A stretch of 42,156 bases of DNA from Saprospiraceae bacterium (GTDB taxonomy: Bacteria > Bacteroidota > Bacteroidia > Chitinophagales > Saprospiraceae): contig JAGQWZ010000533.1 of assembly GCA_020436835.1 (NCBI GenBank), positions 1 to 42,156 of the forward strand. Reading direction: 5' to 3'. The notes under the pieces are model-generated. The model made no database searches and was not told the origin of the DNA. It worked only from the letters and a program-made list of their open reading frames with translations. Both the position numbers and the translations under genes were made by a program. Numbering within the stretch: the first letter of the stretch is position 1; every line of letters begins with the position of its first letter. Positions 7,586-16,145 of this stretch are shown here, piece by piece.

Positions 7586-8461
7586 ATGTTAATGTCAATG
7601 ACCAGTTATGGACGTGCGTCCGGCTTACTCAAGAATCAAAATATCTCTGTAGAGATCAAAACGCTCAATAGCAAGTTTGTGGATTTGCGATTAAAATTGC
7701 CTGCCGGATTGCAGGAATTTGAGATGGAAATTCGCAAAATCCTGCATGACAAGATTTTCCGGGGAAAGATTGAGGCTAATTTTTCATTTGAAAACCAGCA
7801 TAGTAACGAAAGCTACACCATTAATGAAGATGTTTTTACCTCTTATTTTGATCAATTGCAGAAACTGGCGGCTAAATTAAACCTGGATAAAACCGATCTC
7901 CTGTCCGCTATAATCCGTTTGCCAGAAGTGGTCATCACTTCGGAAGCAGCCATCTCAGAAGAAGAATGGAAAATTGTGCGTACAGTCGTGGAAGCGGCCA
8001 TTGAAAATCTTACGACCCACCGGTTGGAAGAAGGAGCAGCTATCGAAAAAGACATGCGCTGGCAAATAGCCTTTATTCTGGAACAACTGCAGGAAATCAT
8101 CCCTTTTGAGAATGAACGCATTGACAAGGTAAGACAGCGTATGAGCAATAGCTTGGAGGAATATCTGTCGAGAGAAAATGTAGACGAAAATCGATTTGAA
8201 CAGGAAGTGTTATTTTATCTTGAAAAGATTGATATTACGGAAGAGAAAGTTCGTCTCCAACAACATTGTGATTATTTCCTTCAGGAAATGGACAATCCTG
8301 ATCCAAATAAAGGAAGAAAGCTGAATTTTATCAGTCAGGAAATGGGCCGGGAGATCAATACGTTGGGCGCAAAGGCATATTCATCAGATATCCAGCGATT
8401 CGTGGTGATGATGAAAGATGCGTTGGAAAAAATCAAAGAACAATTGGCAAACGTGGTATGA
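7586..8461 (+). CDS. yicC: YicC-family endoribonuclease
   Basis: A 291-residue YicC/YloC-family protein. The N-terminus MLMSMTSYGRASG matches the family signature M-x-S-M-T-G-Y/F-G-R-A. The DUF1732 C-terminus is clear in GRKLNFISQEMGREINTLGAKA and the closing ALEKIKEQLANVV. E. coli YicC cleaves RNA, including a small RNA; the physiological substrate in Bacteroidota is unknown to me. The start at 7586 is preferred because the signature follows directly; 7592 and 7598 are in-frame alternatives. gmk starts one base after this stop (ATG at 8463), so the two are translationally coupled, an arrangement seen in many bacteria. Confidence 0.93.
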   Translation: MLMSMTSYGRASGLLKNQNISVEIKTLNSKFVDLRLKLPAGLQEFEMEIRKILHDKIFRGKIEANFSFENQHSNESYTINEDVFTSYFDQLQKLAAKLNLDKTDLLSAIIRLPEVVITSEAAISEEEWKIVRTVVEAAIENLTTHRLEEGAAIEKDMRWQIAFILEQLQEIIPFENERIDKVRQRMSNSLEEYLSRENVDENRFEQEVLFYLEKIDITEEKVRLQQHCDYFLQEMDNPDPNKGRKLNFISQEMGREINTLGAKAYSSDIQRFVVMMKDALEKIKEQLANVV

Positions 8462-8462
8462 T

Positions 8463-9041
8463 ATGAAACCTAAAGGGCGGGTAGTCATATTTACTGCTCC
8501 TTCAGGTGCAGGTAAAACAACTGTGGTACGACACCTGTTAAGAAAGTATGAGAACTTAGACTTTTCAATCTCAGCCACAACCAGAGAAAAACGGCCGTAC
8601 GAAGAAGAAGGTGTAGATTATTACTTTCTGACTGAGGAAGAATTTAGAACCAAGGTTGATAACGGGGAGTTCTTGGAATGGGAAGAAGTCTATTCGGGCA
8701 CCTATTATGGGACATTACTTTCTGAAGTGGATCGTATTTGGTCGGAGGGAAAACAAATCGTTTTCGATGTGGATGTGAAAGGGGCGACCTCCATTAAGCA
8801 GCATTTTGGAGATAGTGCATTAGCGGTCTTCATCAAACCCCCATCATTGCAAGTATTAATTGACCGGCTGACAGGTAGAGGAACGGAAAGTCAGAAAGCC
8901 CTGAAATCCCGCATTGAAAGAGTGAAAAATGAACTTACCTATGAACACCGATTTGACAAAATCCTCGTAAATGATATTTTAGAGGTCACACTGAAAGAGG
9001 CAGAAATGATGATTGAAGATTTTTTAAAATGGAATTCCTAG
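8463..9041 (+). CDS. gmk: Guanylate kinase
   Basis: A 192-residue guanylate kinase, phosphorylating GMP to GDP with ATP in the cytoplasm. The P-loop APSGAGKT spans residues 12-19. The GMP-binding region is SISATTREKRPYEEEGVDYYFLTEEEF, and the lid follows with TGRGTESQKALKSRIER. The frame is open further upstream (to 8418), but that start lies inside yicC and would add 15 residues before the normal MKPKGRVVIFTAPSG start, so 8463 is chosen. It sits between yicC and apaG with one-base gaps on both sides, so the three genes probably form one operon. Confidence 0.96.
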   Translation: MKPKGRVVIFTAPSGAGKTTVVRHLLRKYENLDFSISATTREKRPYEEEGVDYYFLTEEEFRTKVDNGEFLEWEEVYSGTYYGTLLSEVDRIWSEGKQIVFDVDVKGATSIKQHFGDSALAVFIKPPSLQVLIDRLTGRGTESQKALKSRIERVKNELTYEHRFDKILVNDILEVTLKEAEMMIEDFLKWNS

Positions 9042-9042
9042 C

Positions 9043-9429
9043 ATGGAAACAATAATAACTCATGGGATTAGAATTTCGGTTGATCCGCAGTTTGAGCCCC
9101 TCCATTCAAACCCGGTGCATGGCAAGTTTTTGTTCAGCTATCATATCACCATTGAAAACCTTACAAATCATACGGTTCAGTTATTATCCAGACACTGGTA
9201 TATTTTCGATTCGATTGGAATCAAAAGAGAAGTAATTGGTGATGGAGTAATTGGACAACAACCTGTTTTGGAGCCAAATCAACTACATAAATACAGCTCC
9301 TGGTGTCCGCTTACTACGGCCATGGGAAAGATGAATGGCTACTACACGATGCAAAGACTGGATGATCGAACTACGTTTGATGTAGAGATCCCGACCTTTG
9401 CCCTGACTGCTCCGATACAGCTAAACTAA
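9043..9429 (+). CDS. apaG: ApaG-domain protein
   Basis: A 128-residue ApaG protein, a single fibronectin-III-like beta-sandwich. Family landmarks are the early FSYHITIENLTNHTVQLLSRHWYIFDS block, the glycine-rich VIGDGVIGQQPVLEPN and the closing YTMQRLDDRTTFDVEIPTFAL. ApaG has been linked genetically to Co2+/Mg2+ resistance and diadenosine tetraphosphate metabolism in enterobacteria; its biochemical role is not settled. It starts one base after gmk, so it is likely co-transcribed. Its last nine bases overlap the end of the convergent ogt gene. Confidence 0.93.
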   Translation: METIITHGIRISVDPQFEPLHSNPVHGKFLFSYHITIENLTNHTVQLLSRHWYIFDSIGIKREVIGDGVIGQQPVLEPNQLHKYSSWCPLTTAMGKMNGYYTMQRLDDRTTFDVEIPTFALTAPIQLN

Positions 9430-9930
9430 GGACTCGAAAAGCTCAATCTGAGGAACGTATATCTGAGGATTTTCTAGTTCCAGTAATTTCATTTTTATCT
9501 CCGTTCCGTAGGCATAGCCCGTCAGCTCTCCACTATTGCCTATCACCCGGTGACAGGGAATAATGATCGGAATGGGGTTTTTCCCATTAGCCTGACCGAC
9601 TGCCCGGGCCGCTTTGGGATTACCTAAAACGCATGCTATCTGTTTGTATGAGCGTGTCTTGCCGTAAGGTATTGTATAAACCATTTTGAGAACTTCCCGG
9701 TGAAATGGAGGCAGGTCAGATAGGTCTAGTGGAACATTAAATGATTTTCTTTCTCCGCGGAAGTATTCATCAATTTGATCTTTATATGGTTTTGCCTGCT
9801 CAGATATATAGGCACTCTCATTCTGCACTCCCTCCGTCCGGAAGGTAATAGACTTTAATCCATGATTTGAAATCACAAGCTCGAGGAGCCCAACCGGTGA
9901 TTGAATATAGAATGTCTCAAGCATGCCCAT
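9421..9930 (-). CDS. ogt: Methylated-DNA--protein-cysteine methyltransferase
   Basis: A 169-residue O6-alkylguanine-DNA alkyltransferase, a suicide repair protein that moves the alkyl group to its own cysteine. The active-site motif PCHRVIG (Cys126) is present, as are the helix-turn-helix region (FHREVLKMVYTIPYGKTRSYKQIA) and the Asn/Arg hinge (GNPKAARAVGQANGKNP). The frame is open 57 codons further upstream, but that stretch runs through the tRNA-Phe gene and its terminator, so the start must be near 9930 (MGMLETF) or 9924 (MLETF). It lies downstream of the tRNA on the same strand, shielded by the terminator. It overlaps apaG tail to tail by nine bases. Confidence 0.95.
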   Translation of the reverse strand: MGMLETFYIQSPVGLLELVISNHGLKSITFRTEGVQNESAYISEQAKPYKDQIDEYFRGERKSFNVPLDLSDLPPFHREVLKMVYTIPYGKTRSYKQIACVLGNPKAARAVGQANGKNPIPIIIPCHRVIGNSGELTGYAYGTEIKMKLLELENPQIYVPQIELFESLV

Positions 9931-10026
9931 CAAATTTAAGAAAATATAATATGAGTTGGCATATTTGGCACGACCCTTGAAAATAATTTTAGTGTTTTTT
10001 TGCGTTAGTGGTAAAGAATGGACAAT

Positions 10027-10057
10027 AAAAAAAGGCTGCTCAAGTTTGAACAGCCTT
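10027..10057 (-). terminator. Rho-independent terminator after tRNA-Phe
   Basis: On the minus strand an 11-bp stem (AAGGCTGTTCA with TGAGCAGCCTT, one G-U pair) closes a four-base loop and is followed by a run of seven U. It begins 12 bases after the tRNA 3' end and separates it from ogt. Confidence 0.93.
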
Positions 10058-10069
10058 AAGAAAATCAGG

Positions 10070-10142
<73 letters not shown>

Positions 10143-10240
10143 AGCACACCCTTGATTTTGAAGGGATTGCAAATTTAGGCTCTTTTTCTAATACGCCAAA
10201 CATTTACGAATTAATTTTAAACACCGTAATTTCTACTTAG

Positions 10241-11095
10241 ATGGTACTTTCAAAATGGATTGCTTTTCCATTAATTATTCTTGTCGGAACCGTATTGACC
10301 GTATCCTATATTTTAGGTTATTCTGAATACTCATACTGGCTTATTCCATTAGCGGTCGCTTTGGCAGTTGTATATGTATTACATCCCGAAATTGACCGGT
10401 GGTACGTGAAAAACAATCCCTTAAAGTTGCCAAAGGGAATGCTTCGGTTTATCGAAGATCACCTGCCTGCTTACCGGCTTTTATCTCCGGCACAAAAGAA
10501 AGATTTCGAATCATCGGCCAGCATATTTCTGCGCAACACTACTTTTATGCCCCAGGGTTTTGAAAGAGTGCCAGAAGACCTTAAGGTCGTGCTAGCGGCA
10601 AATGCCTATATTCTCACCTCTTTTCAGGCAGGATGGAATGAGAAATATTCCCTTTACGAAAACATCGTTATCTACCGACATCCATTTCCGAGTCCTCAGT
10701 TTCCAAAATATCTTCATAGCTCCGAATTGTATGCACAGGATCATGTTTTGCTCTTTTGCGCAGACCATTTTATGAAGGCCTTCCGCTTTCCTCAGCAATA
10801 TTTCAATACGGCTATGTATGAATGGGCAAAAGTCCTCTTTATGGATAAAACTCCCGAGTTCGACATTAATTTACAGGCTCTCCCCGAAATCAGCGGATTC
10901 CAGAATAGCGTCGTGGTTGACTATGTAGGTCTCCCAGAACCATATATCCAGTGGGAAGCTGTGGCTACGACCTATTTCTTTACTTTCCCGGTGCGATACA
11001 AAATGCATATGGAGCATTCATATGAAAAGATTAGTGAATACTTTGGCGTTGATCCTATGAAACTGTTGAATGCCAGAGAACCGATTTCGCATTAA
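10241..11095 (+). CDS. MtfA-like protein with degenerate zinc site
   Basis: A 284-residue protein with two N-terminal membrane segments (about 8-25 and 33-48) and a soluble domain resembling MtfA (M90) zincins: LLSPAQKKDFESSASIFLRNTTFMPQGFE, then a hydrophobic helix and NIVIYRHPF. Where MtfA has the zinc motif HEVAH after a YFN/FN-type helix, this protein has YEWAK (193-197): the glutamate stays but both histidines are gone. The third ligand glutamate, eight residues before YFF in MtfA, appears as Gln237 here, with Glu239 nearby. If the alignment, made from memory of MtfA, is right, this is a non-catalytic pseudopeptidase. MtfA binds the regulator Mlc in E. coli, so a binding role could survive. 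It is preceded by a 98-base gap after the tRNA. Confidence 0.7.
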   Translation: MVLSKWIAFPLIILVGTVLTVSYILGYSEYSYWLIPLAVALAVVYVLHPEIDRWYVKNNPLKLPKGMLRFIEDHLPAYRLLSPAQKKDFESSASIFLRNTTFMPQGFERVPEDLKVVLAANAYILTSFQAGWNEKYSLYENIVIYRHPFPSPQFPKYLHSSELYAQDHVLLFCADHFMKAFRFPQQYFNTAMYEWAKVLFMDKTPEFDINLQALPEISGFQNSVVVDYVGLPEPYIQWEAVATTYFFTFPVRYKMHMEHSYEKISEYFGVDPMKLLNAREPISH

Positions 11096-11140
11096 GAGCA
11101 TATCTGGTCAATAATCAGAAAATAGTCTTTTCTTAGCTAG

Positions 11141-12232
11141 ATGACATTTTGGAGTGTTATCTCAGTCGTACTTATCCTGTCCTTTATCGTACAACTCCTG
11201 TATTTGGGGCTATTCCACTCAAAACTTACCCGGAAACCCTCTTTGAAGATGTCCGGTGAAACCGACCTTCCTGTTTCCGTTGTGATCTGCGCTCGTAACG
11301 AAGCTGTCAATTTAAGCAAAAACCTCCCCCTGATACTCGCACAGAACTATCCATGTTTTGAAGTCATCGTAGTCAACCATGCGTCCACCGACAATACCGA
11401 GGATGTAATTACAGATTTGATGCAGACCAACGTCAACTTAATGTTGGTCGACTATGCCGATCCCATCAAGAGTAAAAGACCGGCGCTTCTGGCTGGTTTA
11501 GGTAAGAGCAAATACCGACACATTTTAGTAACGGATGCTGATTGTGCCCCTTCAAGTTCTGAATGGATGCTCAGAATGGTGCGGCCGCTGAGTGATGGTT
11601 ATAAAATTGTGGTCGGTGCTTCGCCTTTGGTTGGAAACGGCAACCTGGTCTCCTGTTTTGTTCAAAGTGAATCTGCATTAATCTACCTTCAGTATGCCAC
11701 AGCGACTTTGAGCGGTTTCAGCTATATGGGCGTCGGCCGTAATATGGCATACCTAAAAGAACTTTATCTGGCCTATGATCAATCGGGCTTCAATAATTAC
11801 ATTGGGGGCGATGATGATTTATTCGTCTCGGGCCATCAAAAGCATAAAATTGCACTTGTAGATGATCCTAAAGCACTGATGTATTCTGAGGCCTCTTTAG
11901 CCTGGTCAGAATTCTTCAGCAGAAAACATCGTCATGTGAGTGTTTCTTGGGAATATAGTTTTTTTCAGAAGCTGTATTTGACCGGATTTGCGTCATCTCA
12001 CTGGAGTTTATTGATCTGTTCATGGTTGCTTGCCGGTAGCCAGTATGGGTTAATCTCTCTTTCCATTTTTCTCATCAGAAACCTTCTCTTCTACCACACA
12101 ATAAGACAAAACGCAAAGCCTTTTCTTGGTAACTGTTCATTTCTAAAGCTCCTGTTGGTAGAACTTATCTACCTTGTGCATTACCCAAAACTTGCTTTTT
12201 ATTTATTAAGGAAACCGCCAAAGGAATGGTAG
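11141..12232 (+). CDS. Family 2 glycosyltransferase, membrane-bound
   Basis: A 363-residue GT2 enzyme with an N-terminal membrane helix (1-24), a cytoplasmic catalytic domain and two or three C-terminal hydrophobic segments. Sugar-nucleotide binding starts at VSVVICARNEAVNL. The metal-binding DxD is TDADC (about residues 130-134). GGDDDLFV (about 222) supplies the catalytic acid region, and RKHRHVS replaces the QxxRW-like motif. This architecture is typical of enzymes that glycosylate lipid or surface polymers. Acceptor and donor cannot be read. Its last seven bases overlap the rsmG start, so both are probably co-translated. Confidence 0.87.
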   Translation: MTFWSVISVVLILSFIVQLLYLGLFHSKLTRKPSLKMSGETDLPVSVVICARNEAVNLSKNLPLILAQNYPCFEVIVVNHASTDNTEDVITDLMQTNVNLMLVDYADPIKSKRPALLAGLGKSKYRHILVTDADCAPSSSEWMLRMVRPLSDGYKIVVGASPLVGNGNLVSCFVQSESALIYLQYATATLSGFSYMGVGRNMAYLKELYLAYDQSGFNNYIGGDDDLFVSGHQKHKIALVDDPKALMYSEASLAWSEFFSRKHRHVSVSWEYSFFQKLYLTGFASSHWSLLICSWLLAGSQYGLISLSIFLIRNLLFYHTIRQNAKPFLGNCSFLKLLLVELIYLVHYPKLAFYLLRKPPKEW

Positions 12233-12843
12233 TACCTGAGGTTGATATCGTTTTGAAGTATTTTGACTTAAAGCCGGAAATCGTTAGCCAACTCGAAATG
12301 TTGGGTCCCCTGTATTCAGCGCTGAATCAAAAAATTAACGTCATATCCAGAAAGGATATCGATTCCCTCTATCTACACCATGTGCTCCACAGTCTGTCAC
12401 TCAGTATGATAAACAGATTCGAACCGGGGGACAAAATTCTTGACCTGGGTACGGGCGGGGGATTCCCGGGCATCCCCTTGGCCATTATGTTTCCTGATTG
12501 CCACTTTACCCTTATTGACGGTACCCAAAAAAAGATAGGTGTAGTAAAATCCGTAGTTGAGCGTATTGGATTGTCAAATGTGGAGGCAGTGGCAGTCCGG
12601 GCGGAAAATTTAAACGGGCAGTTCGACTATGTGGTAAGCAGGGCAGTGGCAAAAGCGCTGACAATAAGGGAATGGTGTAAGCCGCTCTTGCTACCTAAGC
12701 GTGAAGGTCAGTCTATTTACCTCTTGAAGGGGGGTGACTTAACGGATGAAATACAAGCTTTATCTCGAAATTATACCCTGCATCCGCTGCATCTTTTTTT
12801 TGAAGAAGCGTATTTTAAGGAAAAATATATCTTGGCTTTCTAG
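12226..12843 (+). CDS. rsmG: 16S rRNA m7G527 methyltransferase RsmG
   Basis: A 205-residue SAM-dependent methyltransferase that makes m7G at position 527 of 16S rRNA; loss of it gives low-level streptomycin resistance in other bacteria. The SAM-binding motif DLGTGGGFPGIPLAI lies at about residues 72-87, followed by LIDGTQKKIGVVKSVVERIGL and the catalytic-face VVSRAVAKALTIREW. Size and motif order match E. coli RsmG (GidB). The gene overlaps the GT2 gene by seven bases. In many bacteria rsmG lies close to the replication origin; here that agrees with the parS-like sites in the window but proves nothing alone. Confidence 0.95.
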   Translation: MVVPEVDIVLKYFDLKPEIVSQLEMLGPLYSALNQKINVISRKDIDSLYLHHVLHSLSLSMINRFEPGDKILDLGTGGGFPGIPLAIMFPDCHFTLIDGTQKKIGVVKSVVERIGLSNVEAVAVRAENLNGQFDYVVSRAVAKALTIREWCKPLLLPKREGQSIYLLKGGDLTDEIQALSRNYTLHPLHLFFEEAYFKEKYILAF

Positions 12844-12860
12844 CAATATTGATTTGATCC

Positions 12861-14192
12861 ATGAATTTGGAAACCACTGTATTTGAGTTCTTTACCCACA
12901 GTATCACCGTGGGACAGATCTTGACGTTTCTACTATGGAGCACTACCATATATGCTTCGGATTATATTATAATCCGGATTTTGTTACCCCTTTATTTCCA
13001 GCAGGAGCAGATCGATGAAATTAGTCAAAGACGACTGATTGGGACCATTCGCCGGATTATGTTGACTTTTCTTACGATAGCTTTTGTGGTTTCGATGCAG
13101 TTGAATCTGATCATCTATCAGGGAGAGAATTATTCATTCCGCCTTTCGACGGTGATTATGGGTTTGGTAGTAATTCAAATCGCCCGTCTGCTGGACTGGT
13201 ATACGTCCAAGGTGTTGCTTCACAAATATTATTCATCCCGAGAGACGCGGGCAGAGAGAGCGGTCTCTGTACATAATCATGAGGAGAAAGCCAGCAATAC
13301 AATGCAATACATTGTGTATATCATTGCTGCGATGATCCTTATCAGTACGTTCGATCTGAATCGAACACTTTTTTCCATTCCCATAAAAGACAATACATTA
13401 GCAATCCGGGTCACAAGTTTATTCACAATCATCCTGATTTTCCTGGTGGCGAAATTGCTATCCTGGATAGTTACGCAACTGATCCTATTCTCTTATTACC
13501 GCCGCAAGGAGGTTGATCCCGGTCGCCGGTATTCAATCAACCAACTGGTTAATTACTTCATTTATGTGATTGCAGTTTTTGTCACGGTTGACAATATAGG
13601 CATTGATCTAACTGTGCTTTGGGGGGGATTGGCCGCATTGGCCGTGGGTATCGGTTTGGGAATGCAAGATGTGTTTAAAGATTTTGTTGCCGGCATTATT
13701 CTCCTTTCGGAGCGATCGGTGGAAGTAAACGATGTTGTGAATGTCAATGGCAAAGTCGGGAAAATCAAGAAAATCGGACTACGGACATCACTGATGCGTG
13801 GCCGGGATGACACCATGTTGATCCTGCCAAATTCCAGCCTGGTATCAAATAATGTGATGAATTGGACTCATCTGGACAGCAAGGTCCGATTTTCCGTAGC
13901 AGTTGGAGTTGCTTATGGGTCTAATACAGACCTTATAAAGAAGATTCTCCTCGATATTGCCTCAAAAAATCCAGCGGTACTTTCTTATCCTGCGCCATTT
14001 GTCCGGTTTACAGATTTTGGAGAATCATCGCTTGATTTCGAATTGTTTTTCTGGTCAGAGGAACTTATGGGCATTGAAAATGTATTAAGCGACCTGCGTC
14101 ATACTATCAATGCCGCTTTCATTGAGCACCATGTAACCATTCCTTTTCCTCAGCGAGATCTTTGGTTTAAAAACAAAATTGAAAGAGGGTAA
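12861..14192 (+). CDS. MscS-family mechanosensitive channel
   Basis: A 443-residue inner-membrane channel of the MscS family. About five hydrophobic segments precede the pore helix WGGLAALAVGIGLGMQDVFKDFVAG, which shows the Gly/Ala packing pattern of MscS TM3. The beta domain follows (VEVNDVVNVNGKVGKIKKIGLRTSLMRGRDDTMLILPNS) and then the alpha/beta cytoplasmic cage with FPQRDLWF near the end. These channels release solutes on hypo-osmotic shock. It is larger than E. coli MscS (286 residues) because of extra N-terminal helices. It starts 17 bases after rsmG, so read-through from that operon is likely. Confidence 0.93.
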   Translation: MNLETTVFEFFTHSITVGQILTFLLWSTTIYASDYIIIRILLPLYFQQEQIDEISQRRLIGTIRRIMLTFLTIAFVVSMQLNLIIYQGENYSFRLSTVIMGLVVIQIARLLDWYTSKVLLHKYYSSRETRAERAVSVHNHEEKASNTMQYIVYIIAAMILISTFDLNRTLFSIPIKDNTLAIRVTSLFTIILIFLVAKLLSWIVTQLILFSYYRRKEVDPGRRYSINQLVNYFIYVIAVFVTVDNIGIDLTVLWGGLAALAVGIGLGMQDVFKDFVAGIILLSERSVEVNDVVNVNGKVGKIKKIGLRTSLMRGRDDTMLILPNSSLVSNNVMNWTHLDSKVRFSVAVGVAYGSNTDLIKKILLDIASKNPAVLSYPAPFVRFTDFGESSLDFELFFWSEELMGIENVLSDLRHTINAAFIEHHVTIPFPQRDLWFKNKIERG

Positions 14193-14403
14193 CTCCTGGG
14201 CATTTTCTGGTGTTTGAGCCGTTAATTTTATTAAGCTTTGCGTTAAACAGTCGTTAAAACTAGCAGCATTTAAACGCATTCAAGCATTATAACTTATTGA
14301 TATTGTGGTTTTAATGAAAAACAAGCGTCAGTGTATTGTATTTTCTTCTGTAACCTGGCTCTATTGGAAGAAGTCTTGCAATAGAAAGGTACTTTGAAAA
14401 TTG

Positions 14404-14411
14404 TAATTTTG
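14404..14411 (+). promoter_or_regulatory. Possible -7 box for the skp operon
   Basis: TAATTTTG matches the Bacteroidota -7 consensus TAnnTTTG and lies 45 bases before the first skp-like gene. The nearest upstream TTG (14376-14378) is 25 bases away, longer than usual, so this is tentative. Confidence 0.35.
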
Positions 14412-14456
14412 AATTCGCTAAAAATTTGCATTTAATCAGTTGAAACTAAACTAACT

Positions 14457-14972
14457 ATGAAATATTCAATTGGGATTTTACTGTGTTTTTTTGTGTTGAG
14501 CTTTACTACGCTTTCCAAGGCTCAAAAAATTGCATTGGTAGATATCGCCTATGTTCTTGATAACATGGACGAATACAAGCAGGCTCAGGGAGAACTGGAC
14601 AAAGTGGCAGAAGCATGGCAACAAGAGATTGCGGTGGAACAAGATAAGATCAAGAGCATGTACAATAAGTATCAGGCTGAAATGGTCTTGCTGAGCGATG
14701 AAATGAAAAAGCAAAAGGAAGATGAAATCATGGCCGCTGAACGCGATGTGCGGGCCATGCAGAAGCAAAAATTTGGTCCCGAGGGAGAATTATTCCAGAA
14801 AAGGCAAGCCCTTGTTTCCCCAATACAGGAGAAAGTATATGGCGCTATTCAGGCGTATGCAACCGACCGGGGTTATGATATCATTATTGACAAAGGAGGT
14901 AGTTCGGGGGTACTGTTCAGTGATGAACGTTTCGACAAAACAGAAGACATCCTCAGAGCCCTTAAGAATTAA
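14457..14972 (+). CDS. Skp/OmpH-family periplasmic chaperone (first copy)
   Basis: A 171-residue periplasmic chaperone of the Skp/OmpH family. A cleavable signal peptide (MKYSIGILLCFFVLSFTTLSKA, cut before QKIALVD) is followed by the family start KIALVDIAYVLDNM, a long charged coiled coil (about residues 45-115) forming the tentacles, and the closing strand GYDIIIDKGGSSGVLFSDERFD. Skp holds unfolded outer-membrane proteins on their way to the Bam complex. The second copy follows 64 bases later. No bamA is adjacent in the window. Confidence 0.92.
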   Translation: MKYSIGILLCFFVLSFTTLSKAQKIALVDIAYVLDNMDEYKQAQGELDKVAEAWQQEIAVEQDKIKSMYNKYQAEMVLLSDEMKKQKEDEIMAAERDVRAMQKQKFGPEGELFQKRQALVSPIQEKVYGAIQAYATDRGYDIIIDKGGSSGVLFSDERFDKTEDILRALKN

Positions 14973-15036
14973 TTAAAGTAAAAACCTATTTTTGTGCTCC
15001 ATTTTTAAAACTATTATTTTCAAACTAAGGATTAAA

Positions 15037-15552
15037 ATGAATCAAGTACTAAGATATTTCACTATTACCGCCATTCTCATTGCCGTGGCAACCAGTCTTT
15101 CCGCTCAGAAAATTGGCTATATCAATCGCGGCGAATTGCTTGCAGACATTCCTGCCGTCAAACAAGCAAATGCTAATCTTGAAGCATTACAAAAGCAGCT
15201 TCAGAAGAAATATGAAGGTATGGTTACTGAATTTCGAACCAAGTATGAAGACTTGCAACGAAAGGAACAACAGGGAGAACTCAGCCCCAAGCAATTGGAA
15301 GATGAAGGTCAAAAACTCAGAGAAGAAGAAGCAAAGATCGGTCAATATCAACAGGAGATGCAGAATCAATTAGAAGAAAAACAGGAGTCATTGTTGTTGC
15401 CAATCCTGGAAGACTTAAATGCTAAAATCGCGGAAGTTGCGAAAGAGCAAGGATTTGGTTACATCATTGATGATACTGCCGGAATTCTACTATTCAAAGA
15501 GGAAGGTAACGATGTAACTGCAATGGTTAGAAAAAAACTGGGGATAGACTAG
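15037..15552 (+). CDS. Skp/OmpH-family periplasmic chaperone (second copy)
   Basis: A second Skp/OmpH protein of 171 residues. I place the start at ATG 15037, preceded by AAGGA, because it gives a clean signal peptide (MNQVLRYFTITAILIAVATSLSA, cut before QKIGYIN); the frame is open to 14992 but would add 15 basic residues ahead of the signal. KIGYINRGELLADIP, a Gln/Glu/Lys-rich coiled coil (about 45-120) and the closing GFGYIIDDTAGILLF are the family landmarks. Skp works as a trimer, so hetero-trimers with the first copy are possible. A strong terminator follows. Confidence 0.92.
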   Translation: MNQVLRYFTITAILIAVATSLSAQKIGYINRGELLADIPAVKQANANLEALQKQLQKKYEGMVTEFRTKYEDLQRKEQQGELSPKQLEDEGQKLREEEAKIGQYQQEMQNQLEEKQESLLLPILEDLNAKIAEVAKEQGFGYIIDDTAGILLFKEEGNDVTAMVRKKLGID

Positions 15553-15584
15553 CATAGTTTTCTTTCCCCAAGAAAAGAGATCAG

Positions 15585-15621
15585 AAGCCAAATGCCTTTC
15601 CCGGGTATTTGGCTTTTTTTT
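15585..15621 (+). terminator. Rho-independent terminator after skp pair
   Basis: AAGCCAAATGCC (15585-15596) pairs with GGTATTTGGCTT (15604-15615, one G-U) around a short C-rich loop, followed by eight T on the plus strand. It ends the plus-strand skp operon and touches the stop codon of the convergent rhodanese gene. Confidence 0.93.
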
Positions 15622-16144
15622 ACCATACCTTTTCAATAGCTGGATTGTCCACCCACTTGCTCCATTTACGGTTGTATGTGTGCACTTTTGATACCGGATT
15701 ATTATTTTCATCATAAACCGGATAATCCCGGTTGATCCATTCGAATATACTCCCATATAGATTGTAAACCTTTGAGAAGCCGGTGTTTTTGAGCTTTTCT
15801 CCAATTTTTTCGCTTCGGTATCCGATCGAACAGTATACCACAACCGGTTTGCTTTTATCCAGGCCGCTCAACTTTTCCTCATCAAAATCCTCATACCCTA
15901 CGAAATGAGCATCCTTTAGATGACTCACCTGATATTCCGGGTATGCTCGTGTATCCAGTAGGATAAATTGATCCATATTCCGATGAAGCATTTCGCAACT
16001 TATGACCGGAATAGAAAATTCGATAAAGGATTTAATTGTCTCTCCAAATTCTGGATTCAAGACCATTTGCTCACCAGGATCTTCCTGTGCATTCCCACAT
16101 TGAAGTAATGCCAGTTGTAAAATAATTAAGACGATCTTTCTCAT
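15620..16144 (-). CDS. Exported rhodanese-like protein
   Basis: A 174-residue secreted single-domain rhodanese. The N-terminus (MRKIVLIILQLALLQCGNAQ) is a signal sequence; LLQC is a poor lipobox, and cleavage after GNA is equally possible. The rhodanese fold shows LLDTRAYPEYQVSHLKDAHFVGY (Asp64, Arg66) and the active-site loop YCSIGYRS with Cys105, so it is catalytically intact. Such proteins carry persulfide sulfur or handle cyanide or thiosulfate; a periplasmic role is implied by the signal. It starts one base after the mvaD stop, so it is translationally coupled to it. Confidence 0.88.
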   Translation of the reverse strand: MRKIVLIILQLALLQCGNAQEDPGEQMVLNPEFGETIKSFIEFSIPVISCEMLHRNMDQFILLDTRAYPEYQVSHLKDAHFVGYEDFDEEKLSGLDKSKPVVVYCSIGYRSEKIGEKLKNTGFSKVYNLYGSIFEWINRDYPVYDENNNPVSKVHTYNRKWSKWVDNPAIEKVW

Positions 16145-16145
16145 T

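Noticed and set aside
8418..8462. Upstream gmk start inside yicC
   Set aside because: It adds 15 residues not found in guanylate kinases; ATG 8463 gives the normal N-terminus one base after the yicC stop.
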